Origin: Talpa occidentalis
Lineage: Eukaryota > Chordata > Mammalia > Eulipotyphla > Talpidae
Direction of reading: 5' to 3'
DNA length: 64,000 bases
Assembly (NCBI RefSeq): GCF_014898055.3
Contig: NW_023600993.1
Location: 868,001 to 932,000 of the forward strand
In this document: positions 12,281 through 23,460 of the stretch, in pieces
Layout of the letters: every line of letters starts with the position of its first letter
Position numbering within the stretch: position 1 is the stretch's first letter
The notes under the pieces: model-generated
Told to the model about the DNA's origin: nothing
What the model saw: the letters and a program-made list of their open reading frames with translations, nothing else
The model's database searches: none
Made by a program: the position numbers and the translations under genes

Positions 12281-12791
12281 GTGGTATAATGGATGTATTA
12301 CTGATATTTTCTTGAGAATGCGTGAATCTAGAATTTTGAATTTCAGACACTAACACCTCTGTAAGATCAAGATTCATTTGTGTGTGAATGGAGAGTTCAC
12401 TCATTATACTAAAGATGATCTTTTTTAGAAATCATTCTGTCTGTATAATTTGACTGTTTAAGTGCAGTTGATAGACATTCAGGTAGTCTCTGCTCAGTTG
12501 GAAATCATAGTACAGGTAGGGTGGTGGTCAGACCCCAGGCTTGTAATGACATGATCTTCTGAAACCTAGGATGTCCAAGTTCACCAGAATTGACTATTTC
12601 TAAATAAGTTTCTATCTCAAACCATCAGCTTAATGGCATTCACAGTATATACCAGTGGGTGTTAACAGCTCAGCCCACTGACAAAACACAAAGAATGCCA
12701 TGCAATTGAAAGAAAAGTATTAGAAAAAAAGAGTGTTTATTTAAAATTGGAGGTAGTTTTTAACCAAAGACTTCACTCCACTCCTCACCAC
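12281..12791. other. Unique AT-rich spacer
   Basis: No gene or recognisable repeat is visible between the SINE and the GATG microsatellite. Confidence 0.45.
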
Positions 12792-12828
12792 GGATGGATG
12801 GATGGATGGATGGATGGATGGATGGATG
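12792..12828 (+). repeat. (GATG)n microsatellite
   Basis: About nine uninterrupted tetranucleotide units lie just upstream of SINE copy 2. An uninterrupted run suggests length polymorphism. Confidence 0.95.
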
Positions 12829-12890
12829 TTTATGTAGATATACATAATAATTTGGGAGTAGATGTAGATGTTTACTTAAGAAGAGAGACA

Positions 12891-13154
12891 GGGCCTCCCT
12901 GGTGGCACAGTGGGTTGAGCACCACACTGTGAAGCTGTCCGCAGCCTCTGCAGTGCAGGTTTGATCCCGGCCGGCTGGTGAGAATCCCACATGGCGCGGC
13001 AGACCTCTCCTGTAGCACCCGCTGCTCCCCTCAGCAGTGTACTTCGTCAGTCTGCCTGTTCTGCTCCCCGCTCTGTCTCTGGTGAATCCTTTTACCCTCC
13101 CATGCATCTGGCCCATTCTCGTATGCATGAATAAATAAATCTTTTAAGAAAAAA
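12891..13154 (+). mobile_element. tRNA-derived T+ SINE, copy 2
   Basis: This is a full-length member: GGGCCTCCCTGGTGGCACAG head, B-box GTTTGATCCC, the GCAGACCTCTCCTG body and an AATAAATAAATCTTTT tail. The target duplication AGAGAGACA is present at 12882-12890 and 13155-13163, fixing both ends. Confidence 0.93.
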
Positions 13155-13169
13155 AGAGAGACATATTAT

Positions 13170-13720
13170 CATTTAGAATTCTTTCTATTGCAAATAACCA
13201 AAAATGGGTAAACTCACACTGCTTTTAAAATGAGGGAAGTCCTATTATATAAAAGGAAAGCGGAGAGTCAGAAAAGCCTCAGGGTTGGTGAATCCAATGT
13301 TTAGTGTTTTTTTCCTGCCAGAATTCTCTCCCATAGTTGCTGTGGCTTCATCCTAAAGCTGGTTCCTCTTGGGCTGTAAAATGACTGCCCACAGCTCCTG
13401 AAGTAGTGCAGTCCCTTGCTTATTTCCAGGGGGAGACAGATAAACCCTTCAGAGAAGGGTGTGAGTGAATAATTTTTCAGTTTTACCAAGGATGGCGTAG
13501 CTAGTATCATTGTGTATCCTAGGAGGTCCTGACTCATCCGTGGATGGTGTCTCTGGAGGCCAGGTCTTCTCTGTCTGCTCGCCCTGGCTGCGAGGGCCAT
13601 TGGGAGTGGTGATGCTCTTTGAGCCCAGGAGGGCTCTGGCGGACACATCCAGGGCAGGGAGTCACTAGTAGCCACTAGAGACAGCTTTTGCAGCCGCCCC
13701 TCTCTAAGTGCCACCACATT
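13170..13720. repeat. Probable ancient interspersed repeat, family not named
   Basis: The opening TTCTATTGCAAATAACCAAA, followed by a run of A-rich sequence and then TGGCTTCATCCT, recalls a common old mammalian repeat with a 'ttgcaaataacagaaa' start. I cannot assign the family from memory. Its open frame at 13301-13717 (minus) is not credible as a gene. Confidence 0.3.
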
Positions 13721-15173
13721 CTCTTTCTTTATTTTTAAACCTGGAAGCAGTGATCTTGGCTAGTCACTAGTGCACGTACGAATGGGTGTTTTGTGCCATT
13801 TATCTTCATTCATGCCCTGGGCTCAGGACCTGCCTCAGCGCATCATTTGTCTCGCTGACCCGCGGCTGCTGGCAGCGCCTACCCACCTGGCTCCTCCACA
13901 CTCGCTCCTCTGGGCCACGCAGCAGGTGGTCTTCCGCTCGTCTGGTCAGTCAGTCCAGCAGGTGGGCCTCCGCCGTCCTCCTTCCTCGAGCTGCCTCTGC
14001 CCCGTCCCGTTCTCTTTCTTGCATGGGTGTGCATTAGCAACGCCAGGGGTGGGACCCCATTCCGCTCTCCCCGCATTCCAAAGTCCTCTGATGGCATTTG
14101 TTTCTGCTCTTGCTGGGTCTGCTCAGAGATTACTTATCTTCATTTCTTTCTCTCACTGAGAAATGATGGAGTTACTGCCACACGCCAGCCTTCTCTGTAG
14201 GACACTATTTCTGATCTAGAACTCGGGGATTCACTCATGAACACTCTCGAGACTTCTTAGCTTCCCTGAGAAGCCCATGATGCATCTTCATCACATCGGA
14301 CAGATCCTGCAAAAAATACCTTAATGTGGAAAAACGGAAGTGAAAGCAGGTAACTGAGGACCTCCTCCAGGGGAGGTTACTTACTGCATTTTAAAGTATT
14401 TAGTTCTGCAGCATTCTCTATACTGGAGTGCAGCAATACTTTAAGAATCTGCTGCTTAATCCTACACCTCCAAAAAGCAAACAAGGGTGAAAGGTTTGTG
14501 AGTTCATCCAAGTTTTATGTCTCAGTGGTGGCTGATTCCTCCAAATCAGAGCTCCCGGGTACAGGTGCAGGTCCGCCCTGCATATAGACCTTGCACCACT
14601 GTCACAGACACCCCACACCCAGGACGCCGAATGCTGAAGGTGAATAGAAGGAGGGGGGGGTGTTATCAGTCCACCGTGGGCAGTTTGGTCCATTTAATAA
14701 TGTCCACAATCCTTTGTCACCTTGTCCCCAACCTGCCCCACATCAGCTCCACGCTGCACTCAGGAAGTCCACCTTTCAGAGGGTTTATTTCAAAGGGTGT
14801 GTGCATTTCTGACAAGAAGCAGCCAAATGTGTTTCCTTCCTGGCATTTTACTTGAAATTCAGTTATATATTTAAATCATCTTTAAAACTGAGTGTTAGCC
14901 AATGGCAACTTCCAGGTAGAACCTTTTAGAATAGTACAGGAGACTCTGCCAAGCAAGGCAGGTTTTCTGAAATAGACTCATTCACTTAGGAAACTCGAGT
15001 AGGTTTTCCTACTTCGGAACCCATCTTTCTGCACATTCGGAGTCAGGGGATCGTGGCACGAAAGAAAAATAAGGACCCAGTAGTGACAGCCCCATGGAAC
15101 TGCTGTGGTGTGGTCTTTTCCACACTGTTTAACCAATACCCATATTTAGTCTCTAGAAATGATAATTTCTCAA
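13721..15173. other. Unique sequence, no gene recognised
   Basis: This is mixed-composition DNA with a short G run near 14652. I see no repeat or exon I can support. Confidence 0.45.
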
Positions 15174-15426
15174 TTTTTTATTTATTTATACATACAAGAA
15201 CTGGGGTGCAGGTGAGAGCTATGGGGGGTGAGAGGACTCACGAGAGGCAGAGTGGGGAGAAGAATAGGTAGATCCACTGAAACACACTGCTGAGGGGAGC
15301 AGCGGGGAGACAGGAGAGGTCTGCTGTGGCGTGTGGGTAGCTCCATGGCCGGAAATGGAACTCTTGCTGCAGAGGCTCCTATAGCTTCATAGTGCTGAGG
15401 CTGCCCCTGCACCACCGGGGAGGCCC
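15174..15426 (-). mobile_element. tRNA-derived T+ SINE, copy 3
   Basis: Read on the minus strand it begins at about 15426 with GGGCCTCC-type sequence (plus strand GGGGAGGCCC). It continues through CAGACCTCTCCTG (plus strand CAGGAGAGGTCTGC at 15319) and ends in the AATAAATAAA tail (plus strand TTTATTTATA). The promoter region is diverged and no clear target duplication is visible, so this is an older copy. Confidence 0.85.
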
Positions 15427-16049
15427 CCTAAAGATTCTTTTTATTGGTTACCCTCCCTTGCCTAATACAGCCCTTGCACATGGGTGCCATTTCTAGCTTG
15501 AATAAGGAGAAGAAGCAAGTATGTCCCGGATCACCACACAGGGTGCCTCACGGTTCTCTTGTCCTGTGAGGCCCTCCGGCGGGACTTGTGGGGCCAGTAG
15601 TAGTGATGATTACTTGTCCTGCTGATGTCGTGCGTTTCAGTCACGTGCCTCGAAACAAGGTGGAGAATTGACCAAGTCACTTTCAGTGATTTTGTAAAAT
15701 AATGTTTTATGGAAGTGAAAGATCATTTTTCTAATCCTGAAATTCATAATTACACGTTTCCCGAGAGGTGAGGCAAAGCATGAACATAGCCATGTGCCAT
15801 TGTCACGCTGCTTATTCTGGCGCCTCTGGCCGTGGCACCTCGTGTGCGTAGACGTCTGGCCGAGCTCATGAGCACCACAGGCTGGTCATTCTGCTCCTGT
15901 GCCAACCGGAGAGCATGGCTGGGGCTCAGGAAGCGCTTCTTTATTGTCTTCTTTATTCTGCGCATCAAGTGGCTTCACTTGGAGAGCCCTCCTATTTTCA
16001 AAGCATCTGGAGACTTAACCTAGATAACATGGACAATATAAGTCTCACA
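15427..16049. other. Unique sequence, nothing recognised
   Basis: There is no recognisable repeat, RNA gene or exon. Confidence 0.4.
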
Positions 16050-18420
16050 AGTGTGCATTTCTCCCCTGAAGTGGCGTGAAAGAGGGTCATGGATAGAGGA
16101 ATCAGGGCTACTATAATTTTATAGTAAAGACTCAGTGGTGTGTTGAACACACATGTAAGCATTTCACTGCAAAATTTTAAAATTATAAATTGTATTTTTA
16201 TTAATGTATTTCGACAGTGCTTGATAATGTGATCATTGTGTAGTTTAGTAAGTAAAGGGGCTACTTCCACAGTCCCTAATAAACCAACACGGTAGTGTTA
16301 AAGAAACTATGCTTTTTATTATATGTAGCATTTTAAATATATGTCATTACAAACACTTATTTTTCACTATCTTTATTTCTACTCATCTCAAATTCTTTCA
16401 TATAAGCCAGCCTAGTCACAGGGTGGTGATTATTATTATTATTTTTTTTCATATTGTGAGATTTTCATTCTTTAACCACCACAGAATTTGCTCTTCAACC
16501 ATCTGGAAATCTTAAATTACAAGCTTTGGAAATAACTTGGCGGTGCTTGTGATGGGAGTTTTCTGTAGATTTATTTCTTTAAAGCTCACTCCTTAAATTA
16601 AGAACCCTTGAAAGCATTCATTATATTGAATCTTCATTTCTGATGTTGAAAATACAAGCTGCGTGCCCATAAGCATATTGATAGTTTTCCTTTCAACAAG
16701 TTTTAGAATAATTTCCAAAATGTTGTTTTTGGAAATAATCACTAAAATAATCCCAGGACCAGCAGCTCCTTCATGAGACCCGTGTGTTAGTCCTGATGCG
16801 TGCAGCACACTCCTGAACAGACAACTCTTTCTCTATGATACCAAGAGTGCTGCTAATTAACCCACAAAGGCGGCCTCATTCTATGGTCAATCTAAAGTCC
16901 TATAGGATATCAAAGTGGTAAGTCTTTAAGCATCAAGAAAATCTTCTTCCTTTTTATAAATTTTTCTAAAGCCACTTTCTCTGACAACAGAAATCTGGGT
17001 GCCTCCACCCCTTTCTGTCTTCAGTATTTGCAAGAGGAATTTCCTCCTTTCCTCCAGTATCTCCCAGATTTGCCAGTGACCTGTCCCAGGGTGAGCGCTG
17101 CATGCCTCGGTTTCCTGAGGCTGCTTAAGCTTCGTTTCTGCGTGTGGTGGGTTGACCTTGCTCCCGGGAGCTGGTCACCCCGGATCAGCTGCATTGCATG
17201 TGGGGAGCCGTGACTTCCCTGGTCCTGCTCGTGGTCGCAGTCTGTCCAATTATATCTTGGGAGAAGAATGTGCTTTATTGAACATGAGAAATCACTGCCA
17301 TAAAAAGTAAAGGGACCCAAAAAAGTTCCCTTGTAAAAATTGTTGGCACCATACTGAGCAGTTTTATGGACGACTCATTAGTATTTGCTTTGTATGCAGG
17401 TAAGCACATTCAGTGCTTATTTACTTTTATATAGGCAAGGGAACTGTGTTATAGGAAAAGTAAAAGTCGCAGAAACTTCCTTAATTGACATTTCTACTGG
17501 TTTTATCACTCCTAAATCAGCACTTTTCATTCTGTGATTTATTAAATCCTAAAAATGTAGACCCTTTTACTAATGAGCAATTTTTTCTATCAACTTTTGT
17601 CTGTTATTTTTGTTTTCTGTTGTGAGTCATATGTTGTGAAATATTACTGCTGGATTTTAAATTATTGATTCACTGATAATGTGAAACTTTTTTTGACAGT
17701 CAATTTATTTCCTAGAGTTTAAATATTATATCTATATCTTTTTGAGTTAGAATATTCTAGACAGTTTTGGCTAGCTGGTAAGCCTGGATCTAAACAGGTT
17801 TGCATCTCTGGGAGGTCGGTTATCCATCTTACTTTATAATCATCTTCAACATTTTCAGCTTGAGCAAGCGTGGGAACTATTGTGTTTACATCAAGGAAAT
17901 CCACTGGAGAAACTTAAATGGGTAAAATAAGAATATTCATTGGGGAAAATTGGAAATAAGGTATAATCTTATTATTACAATGGTAAGGATTTCTCTCCAT
18001 GTAGACCAACACACAATGACATTTCCTGGGTGATTTAGTATTTAAAAGTCACAAATTCACTTAAAGGGCTTTCCGTAGTGAAAATGACAGCTCCTCCGTC
18101 AGCAGAGAATCAATCCAAAGCAAATATAACACACCTCAGAGTCATGTAACAGAGACAAAATAAATTATGAATTGCAATTTAAATCACTTATTTATAGTAT
18201 TTTAAAGAAAGTCACAAGTTTTGTGAGCTGTTCCCGTGACCGTGTGGCATCAGCGGAACGGCAAGGGCCCAGGTTCCTTTCCCTCTGGAAAACAATTCCT
18301 GAAAGTCGTGAGAAGGCGTCTTGATATGCTGCGTTCCTTTTAAATACTCATTCATGAGAATTGGTGTGGTGCCTTAAAATTAGACAAAACTGCTTTTCAG
18401 CGAGTTCAGCGTCTCCCTGG
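16050..18420. other. AT-rich unique island (possible conserved noncoding DNA)
   Basis: This AT-rich block contrasts sharply with the GC-rich DNA after 18.4 kb. It contains no LINE-1 or SINE I can identify and many short TAAT and ATTA motifs. An AG|GTAAGC-like donor near 17399 has no convincing exon before it. Regulatory function is only a possibility. Confidence 0.3.
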
Positions 18421-21400
18421 GGTCAGTGTGGCTGACCCCAAACCGGGGGGCACAGAATGCTCCCCTTCAGGCGCCCTTGGAGGCCACTCCCTGAGTGCCC
18501 TCTCCCGTGACCACGGTCCCTCCGGCCCGGCCCGATGACCAGTCACGGCAGTGGCAGCAGCCTGGCACCCTAGTTGTTTGCAAATCCCGAGCTGTCACTA
18601 AAATACTAGCCCAAAGGATACGCTTTTAAAGGCCTATGTGGACGTGGAAGTTGAAAGTAAGAGAAAAGCGAGGAGGGCCAGAGGGCTAAATAGTCCTCGC
18701 GTGTGGACGCAGGTTCCTCAAGCACAGGTGGCTCACATGTCGCCCAGCCTGTGACCTCAGCTCTTCTGTCTGTTCACACCCTCGGAGCCCTCACCCCACG
18801 GGGGCACGTCAGCCCCTCGCCTGATCCCTGCCCTCTCGTGAGCAGGTGCTGCTCTGGTCACTGTGGAGCTGGCTGGGCGACGTGCTCCACCCTGCGCCGT
18901 GGGGGGGGCGCTCTGACAGCGGGCCCGGACTGCTCCCTGCAGGGGCGTGTTCTCTGGAGGGGGGCGAGTGCTCGCACTGTCGGGTGTTCATGACTCTCAG
19001 GTACCCCAGATGCAGGCCTCAAACAACAAGCATTAGGTCTCGCTTTGTGGACGGCTGGAGCTAGGCACGGCCCGGCCGGGTCTGCTCTCTCAAAGTGGCG
19101 CTGCTGTCTCCTCCGAAGGGCCCACCGGGGGAGGCACATGTCTCACTCATCCACGTTTCGGCAAGATCAGCTCCTCGCGGGCTGCTGGGCCGAGAACGGC
19201 TCCCCACTGACTGTGGGGCTGGCTCCGCCGGCTCTCAGCCCCGTGACCCCTTCCCAGGACAGTCGGGCAACCGGCTTCTGTGGCTGTGAGCGAGCAGCAG
19301 CCAGAGGGAGGAAGGCCAGGGAGGAAGCCAGCACCTGCTTGTCACCGCAGTCTAGGAGTCACATCCTGCCCCTTTCGCCATGTTCTTCTCCTAGAGAAGG
19401 TCGCGGCTGCCCGCCGCCCCTCAGACTACGCGGGGCGCGAGGCAAGGTCAGTGGCTGTGGTCTCAGGGTCGCCCGCCACGGCCAGTGTGTAGCAGGCAGA
19501 GGCAGTGTGTGCTGAGTGTGAGAGGGCTGGTGCTGGCTCTGTGCCACCCGTGTCTGGGCCACGGACACGCTAGGCCGCCGGACTGCAGGGGTTTGGGCGG
19601 AAGACAGGACAGTTTGGACCCGCCGGTTCTGGGCATTTATTACACGTAGTGTGCAAGTCGCAGAGCCGCAGAAGCACTTTCGAGTGCTGGTCGTGATCCA
19701 CGTCTGGGTGGATAACCTGGGAGCCGCGCCCTTGGCCCGGGCAGTGGGCTGCACTTAGGAGGGGGCCTGAGGTTGGCACCTGGGCTTCCACACAGGGTCA
19801 GCTGCCTGCCCTTCGCCTCAGAGGGAGATGCTCGCTGCGCTCCGGTCATCGGGAGGTGGGGCTGTGCTCCCCTCACTCTCAGGCTACCCGACACAGCCAG
19901 CCCTGGAGGGACAGAGGGCCATAGCCCCACCAGCCCTCGATGTGCGGACTCCAGGGTGCCGCGGGAGTTGTTTCTCGCCGTACTGGCTCCCGCCATCGGG
20001 GTCTGAGACGCATTGACCTAGAGGCCTTTAAACTCCTTTGCTCCAAGGTGGCCGCCTGCAGGTTTTAGCCTTTGTTCTTGTGGCTCCAGGGCTCTCCCTG
20101 GTCTTGGGAAACCTGAGTTTTTGTCTCTTGGTTGGCTTAAGTATCTGCTGTCTGATCTTGTCAGAAGCGGGTTGCCCATCCTTGAAGGAACGCTCTATTT
20201 CTGAAATACTCATTATTTGGACGCTAAAGCCTCCCTGGGAGATGACTCGGTGGATCTGTGTCATGTTCAGCGGAACGACGACAGACCCCCGCAGCGTGGA
20301 TTGGTGCTGCGGGACCGGCGGCAGGTGCTCAGGGCTGTGCAGCTCCTGGTGTCACCGCGGTGCTGAGATGTGCACATCTGGGGTGTCTGCGGGCAAGTAT
20401 TTGCACATCATTGTTTTCCTTTGACTTCACAGATAATGCATCGATAATCTCTGGAAATAAGGTGGTTTCCCACCTCCAGGATTTTCGTAAAATCAAATAC
20501 TCTTGGTGTATCACTTGATGAGAGTTGTTACATTTTAGCAGCAAATCCACTATCGTGGGGATCACGGGCGCCTGCCAGCCGGTGGGATGTGTTTCTCACA
20601 GGCAGCGCTGTAGGACATGACAGATTCCAACGGAAGAAGTGTCTCGTGAGTGCAGACACAACGCGGGCATCAGCTGCGTGAGTGTGATGTCTGAAGCCGC
20701 CAGGCACATTCAGCCACATCCACCTGCCTCTCCAGTGAGGGTCTTCCCCTTAACGAGCCGTCAGAACGTAGGTCTCGCCTCTGCAGGAGAGCCCGTGCTC
20801 CTCCTGGGAGACGCAGCTCTGCCTCCCGCGCGCCGGAGCGGGTGCGCACGTGCCTTAGCGCAGGGAGCAGCCGTACGCCTTGGCATTCCAGGGCCGGCAG
20901 TGGCGCGGCTGCGGGAGCACAGACCGGAGATGGCGGCACAGCGCTCCTCCCAGAGTGGCTTTATTGTGGAAAACTAATAAGTCTCATTTAATGAATATAT
21001 GGAACATGCGTGTCGGCCAGTGTGGACGTGCTCAAGTCGGTGTACGCGCAGGGAGCACGTGGCAAGCGGGGAGGACCGTGGCCCAGTGAGTTAAAGGGAA
21101 ACTGCCTTTGAAGCACTAGGCGTGACCTGCTGTACTTTTCAACCAGCCCACAAAGGTTTCATCTACAAAATGTGAAAACACATGTTCTAAGGACGTTTGC
21201 TGTCCACCGCCCAGTGCCTTGCCGACTGCCGCACCCCAGGGGCCGAGCGGGGTGTCGCAGTGACACAGCCACTCCTCCCGTGGGGGCGCACCCTGCTGGG
21301 CTGTCCAGTCTCGGTCAGGGGACCTGACGGCTCCCTGGCGTGGGGGTGGCTGGCTGCGCTGTGCTCCCAGCGTCCCTCACTTCTGGGGTTCTGTGCTCAG

Positions 21401-22602
21401 TGCCGGCCCTGGGGCGTGGAGGAAGGACAGCAGCGGGCTGGACCACGCACAGAAGCCACCGGCAGCTCCGGCAGACACTGGCCAAGGGGCAGGGACGGGG
21501 TTTGCAGATGGAATCCAAGTCCCACTTACTGTCTTTAAGCTAGGAAGGCCTTGCTGGGCGGCCTTTCCCTGACCAGAGCGAGTCTTTAGAGAGACAGAAA
21601 GAGAACGTGGAAGGCACAGACGCGGAGCAACAGACACTCCCATGACGACGGCTGTGGGCTCCCCTCCCACTGCCCCGGGGTATGGGGGTTGGCTCAGCAC
21701 CCCCATAGACACACGTGCCCCTGGAGCTTAGTGCCTCTCTAGACAGCCTCATGGGCTTTAAGAGACGCTTGCCCGTCTCCCGGCAGAGCCCGGAGGCCAC
21801 GGTCTGGGCGCTATGTCCGGGGTGCGGGGGGCATCGCTGCTCTGGCCTGGAACCCCACTTGGAGAACCACCAGATGTGAGAGGGAGCTCAGCCGATGCAC
21901 AAACCACAGAGTGATGAAAACAGGTGCGTCTGCCAGCTGGGGCTCAGAGATGGACAGTCCTCGTGTGCAGCCATGAAGCTCCCGCCACCATGTGTTCGGC
22001 CAAGTCGGTACCAGCAGCAGGTGGAGGCTGTGGCCGGCCAAGGTCTCGGTGCAGGATGGGGCAGGGCGCCTACCCGAGGGCCCCCACAGCACAGAGCTTG
22101 GGTTTGGACCCAGAGAGAGTGGCCGGGAGCCTGTTTCTGAAAGTCCACATCAGCGCCCAGGTAATGGGCACGCTTGCAGGTGTGCAGTGACACGCGCCAC
22201 TGTCCCCAAGCGTCTGTGTGGGGACCCCCAGGTCTGGGCCCACCCGGCGGGGACTGCGTGCACATGGTGCTCTGAAAGCCGCGTCTCCCGGAGCCGGGGG
22301 CTCATGGATTGGGAACATGCTCCACTCTGAGGCTGTGAGGAAGGAGCTCGCTGGCCTGACTGGCTCTTGCACATCCGCCTCCTCCCAGTCCTCCTAGGAG
22401 TGCCCGGCTGACGGCTTCTGTGACAGCCTGAGTTCCACAGATGTGCAAGCCTAGACCCTGAAACTTGGACAGACGCTAATGTTTCAATCTTCGTAATCCA
22501 CGTGGTAATTTTTCCTGTCACGGGACAACTCAAGTGGAGCGTTGATGCAATCAAATAATTTAGAATTAGTTTTGTTTTATATTAATGTGTGTGTTTTTGT
22601 AG
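18421..22602. other. GC-rich unique sequence, no gene recognised
   Basis: CpG is fairly frequent (small clusters near 18890-18980, 19410-19440 and 20820-20900). All long open frames overlap frames on the other strand and have compositionally biased products. I recognise no interspersed repeats. Confidence 0.45.
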
Positions 22603-22717
22603 AAACTGCCAGGAGTGAATACAATTCTGGCTGAAGGCGCCTGCACTCTACGACATATGTTTGCAAACTTAACAAGGAGGGAGAAGAGAAAGAGTTTCCA
22701 GGACGAAGAGGCGCGTG
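22603..22717 (+). other. Candidate internal coding exon, unknown gene
   Basis: A T-rich tract ends in TAG at 22600-22602. The next 115 bp are open in one frame only, and the segment stops at G|GTGAGT (22718-22723), a strong donor. The 38 codons start KLPGVNTILAEG, contain a basic TRREKRK stretch and end SFQDEEAR, with one extra base left over. I recognise no family. Stops occur in frame immediately before the acceptor and shortly after the donor, as for a short internal exon. Chance remains plausible, because similar frames occur in GC-rich DNA elsewhere in the window. Confidence 0.3.
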
Positions 22718-22749
22718 GTGAGTCTTGCCGTCCTCACTAATCACGGTCG

Positions 22750-23460
22750 GCTGCGTGTCAGCCGCGCTCCTCTGGCGGACGTCGGGTGGATGCAGAGTTT
22801 CGGCGCGTCGGTTCCCAGCCAGTGACCGCGGATGCAGCCGACACGGCTGCGCAGTGACTGTTTATTACCTCTGTTAATTGTTTGACACATCGCCATCGAC
22901 CACACTCCCGGGATGACAGATGGCCGATTCCATGGTAAATAGCGCTGGTGCTGTGCGGGAACTCCTGATGGAGCATCCATTTACAAAATTAAAAGCATAA
23001 ACAGTTTCCTTTAAGGGAATGAATGGATTTTGTTATAAAATCAAGGTAGGAACATTTTAGTATGAAAATGAAGCCTAATAATAAAATGAGAACTGAAGAA
23101 CAAATTAACCTTAAATGCTCACACAATTAAGGGTGTTTTTCAGCATCTTCTGCACGTCTCTGATAATGAGTGGATTAGAGGAGTGTTCCAGTAATTAATG
23201 TTACGACAGGAGGAACGCAGACCTGGGAAAGAATCCAAAGTTAGCGGGACGGGCCGCGACAGCAAGGCCTTCGGGTGGGGTAATGTTGTCCTCTGGTGCG
23301 TCATGCGCGGGAAATTTCAGCAGGACCTGAGCAAGAGAAATTTAATTATGAAACATGTTTAATTATTTTCACCTTTAAAACTTGAAAAAGAGGAGTTTAA
23401 ATTTAAAAACATTGCTGATTTAGGTATTTAAAAAGATTTAGAAAACGTTGACCTGAATCC
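22750..23460. promoter_or_regulatory. Enhancer-like unique block
   Basis: This is repeat-free sequence with a perfect inverted repeat GCAGCCG-ACA-CGGCTGC at 22834-22850 and TAATTG at 22875-22880. A TGACAGATGG MEIS/E-box-like composite lies at 22914-22923, a bicoid-type GGATTA at 23172-23177 and TAATTA at 23192-23197. The second half is AT-rich. Motif clustering suggests a developmental enhancer, but conservation has not been tested. Confidence 0.35.

Noticed and set aside
11763..13128. Minus-strand frames with shared RDRAGSRTGR peptides
   Set aside because: The shared peptide comes from the antisense of the SINE and recurs wherever the SINE lies (also at 42.1, 50.5 and 58.7 kb). It is not a gene family.
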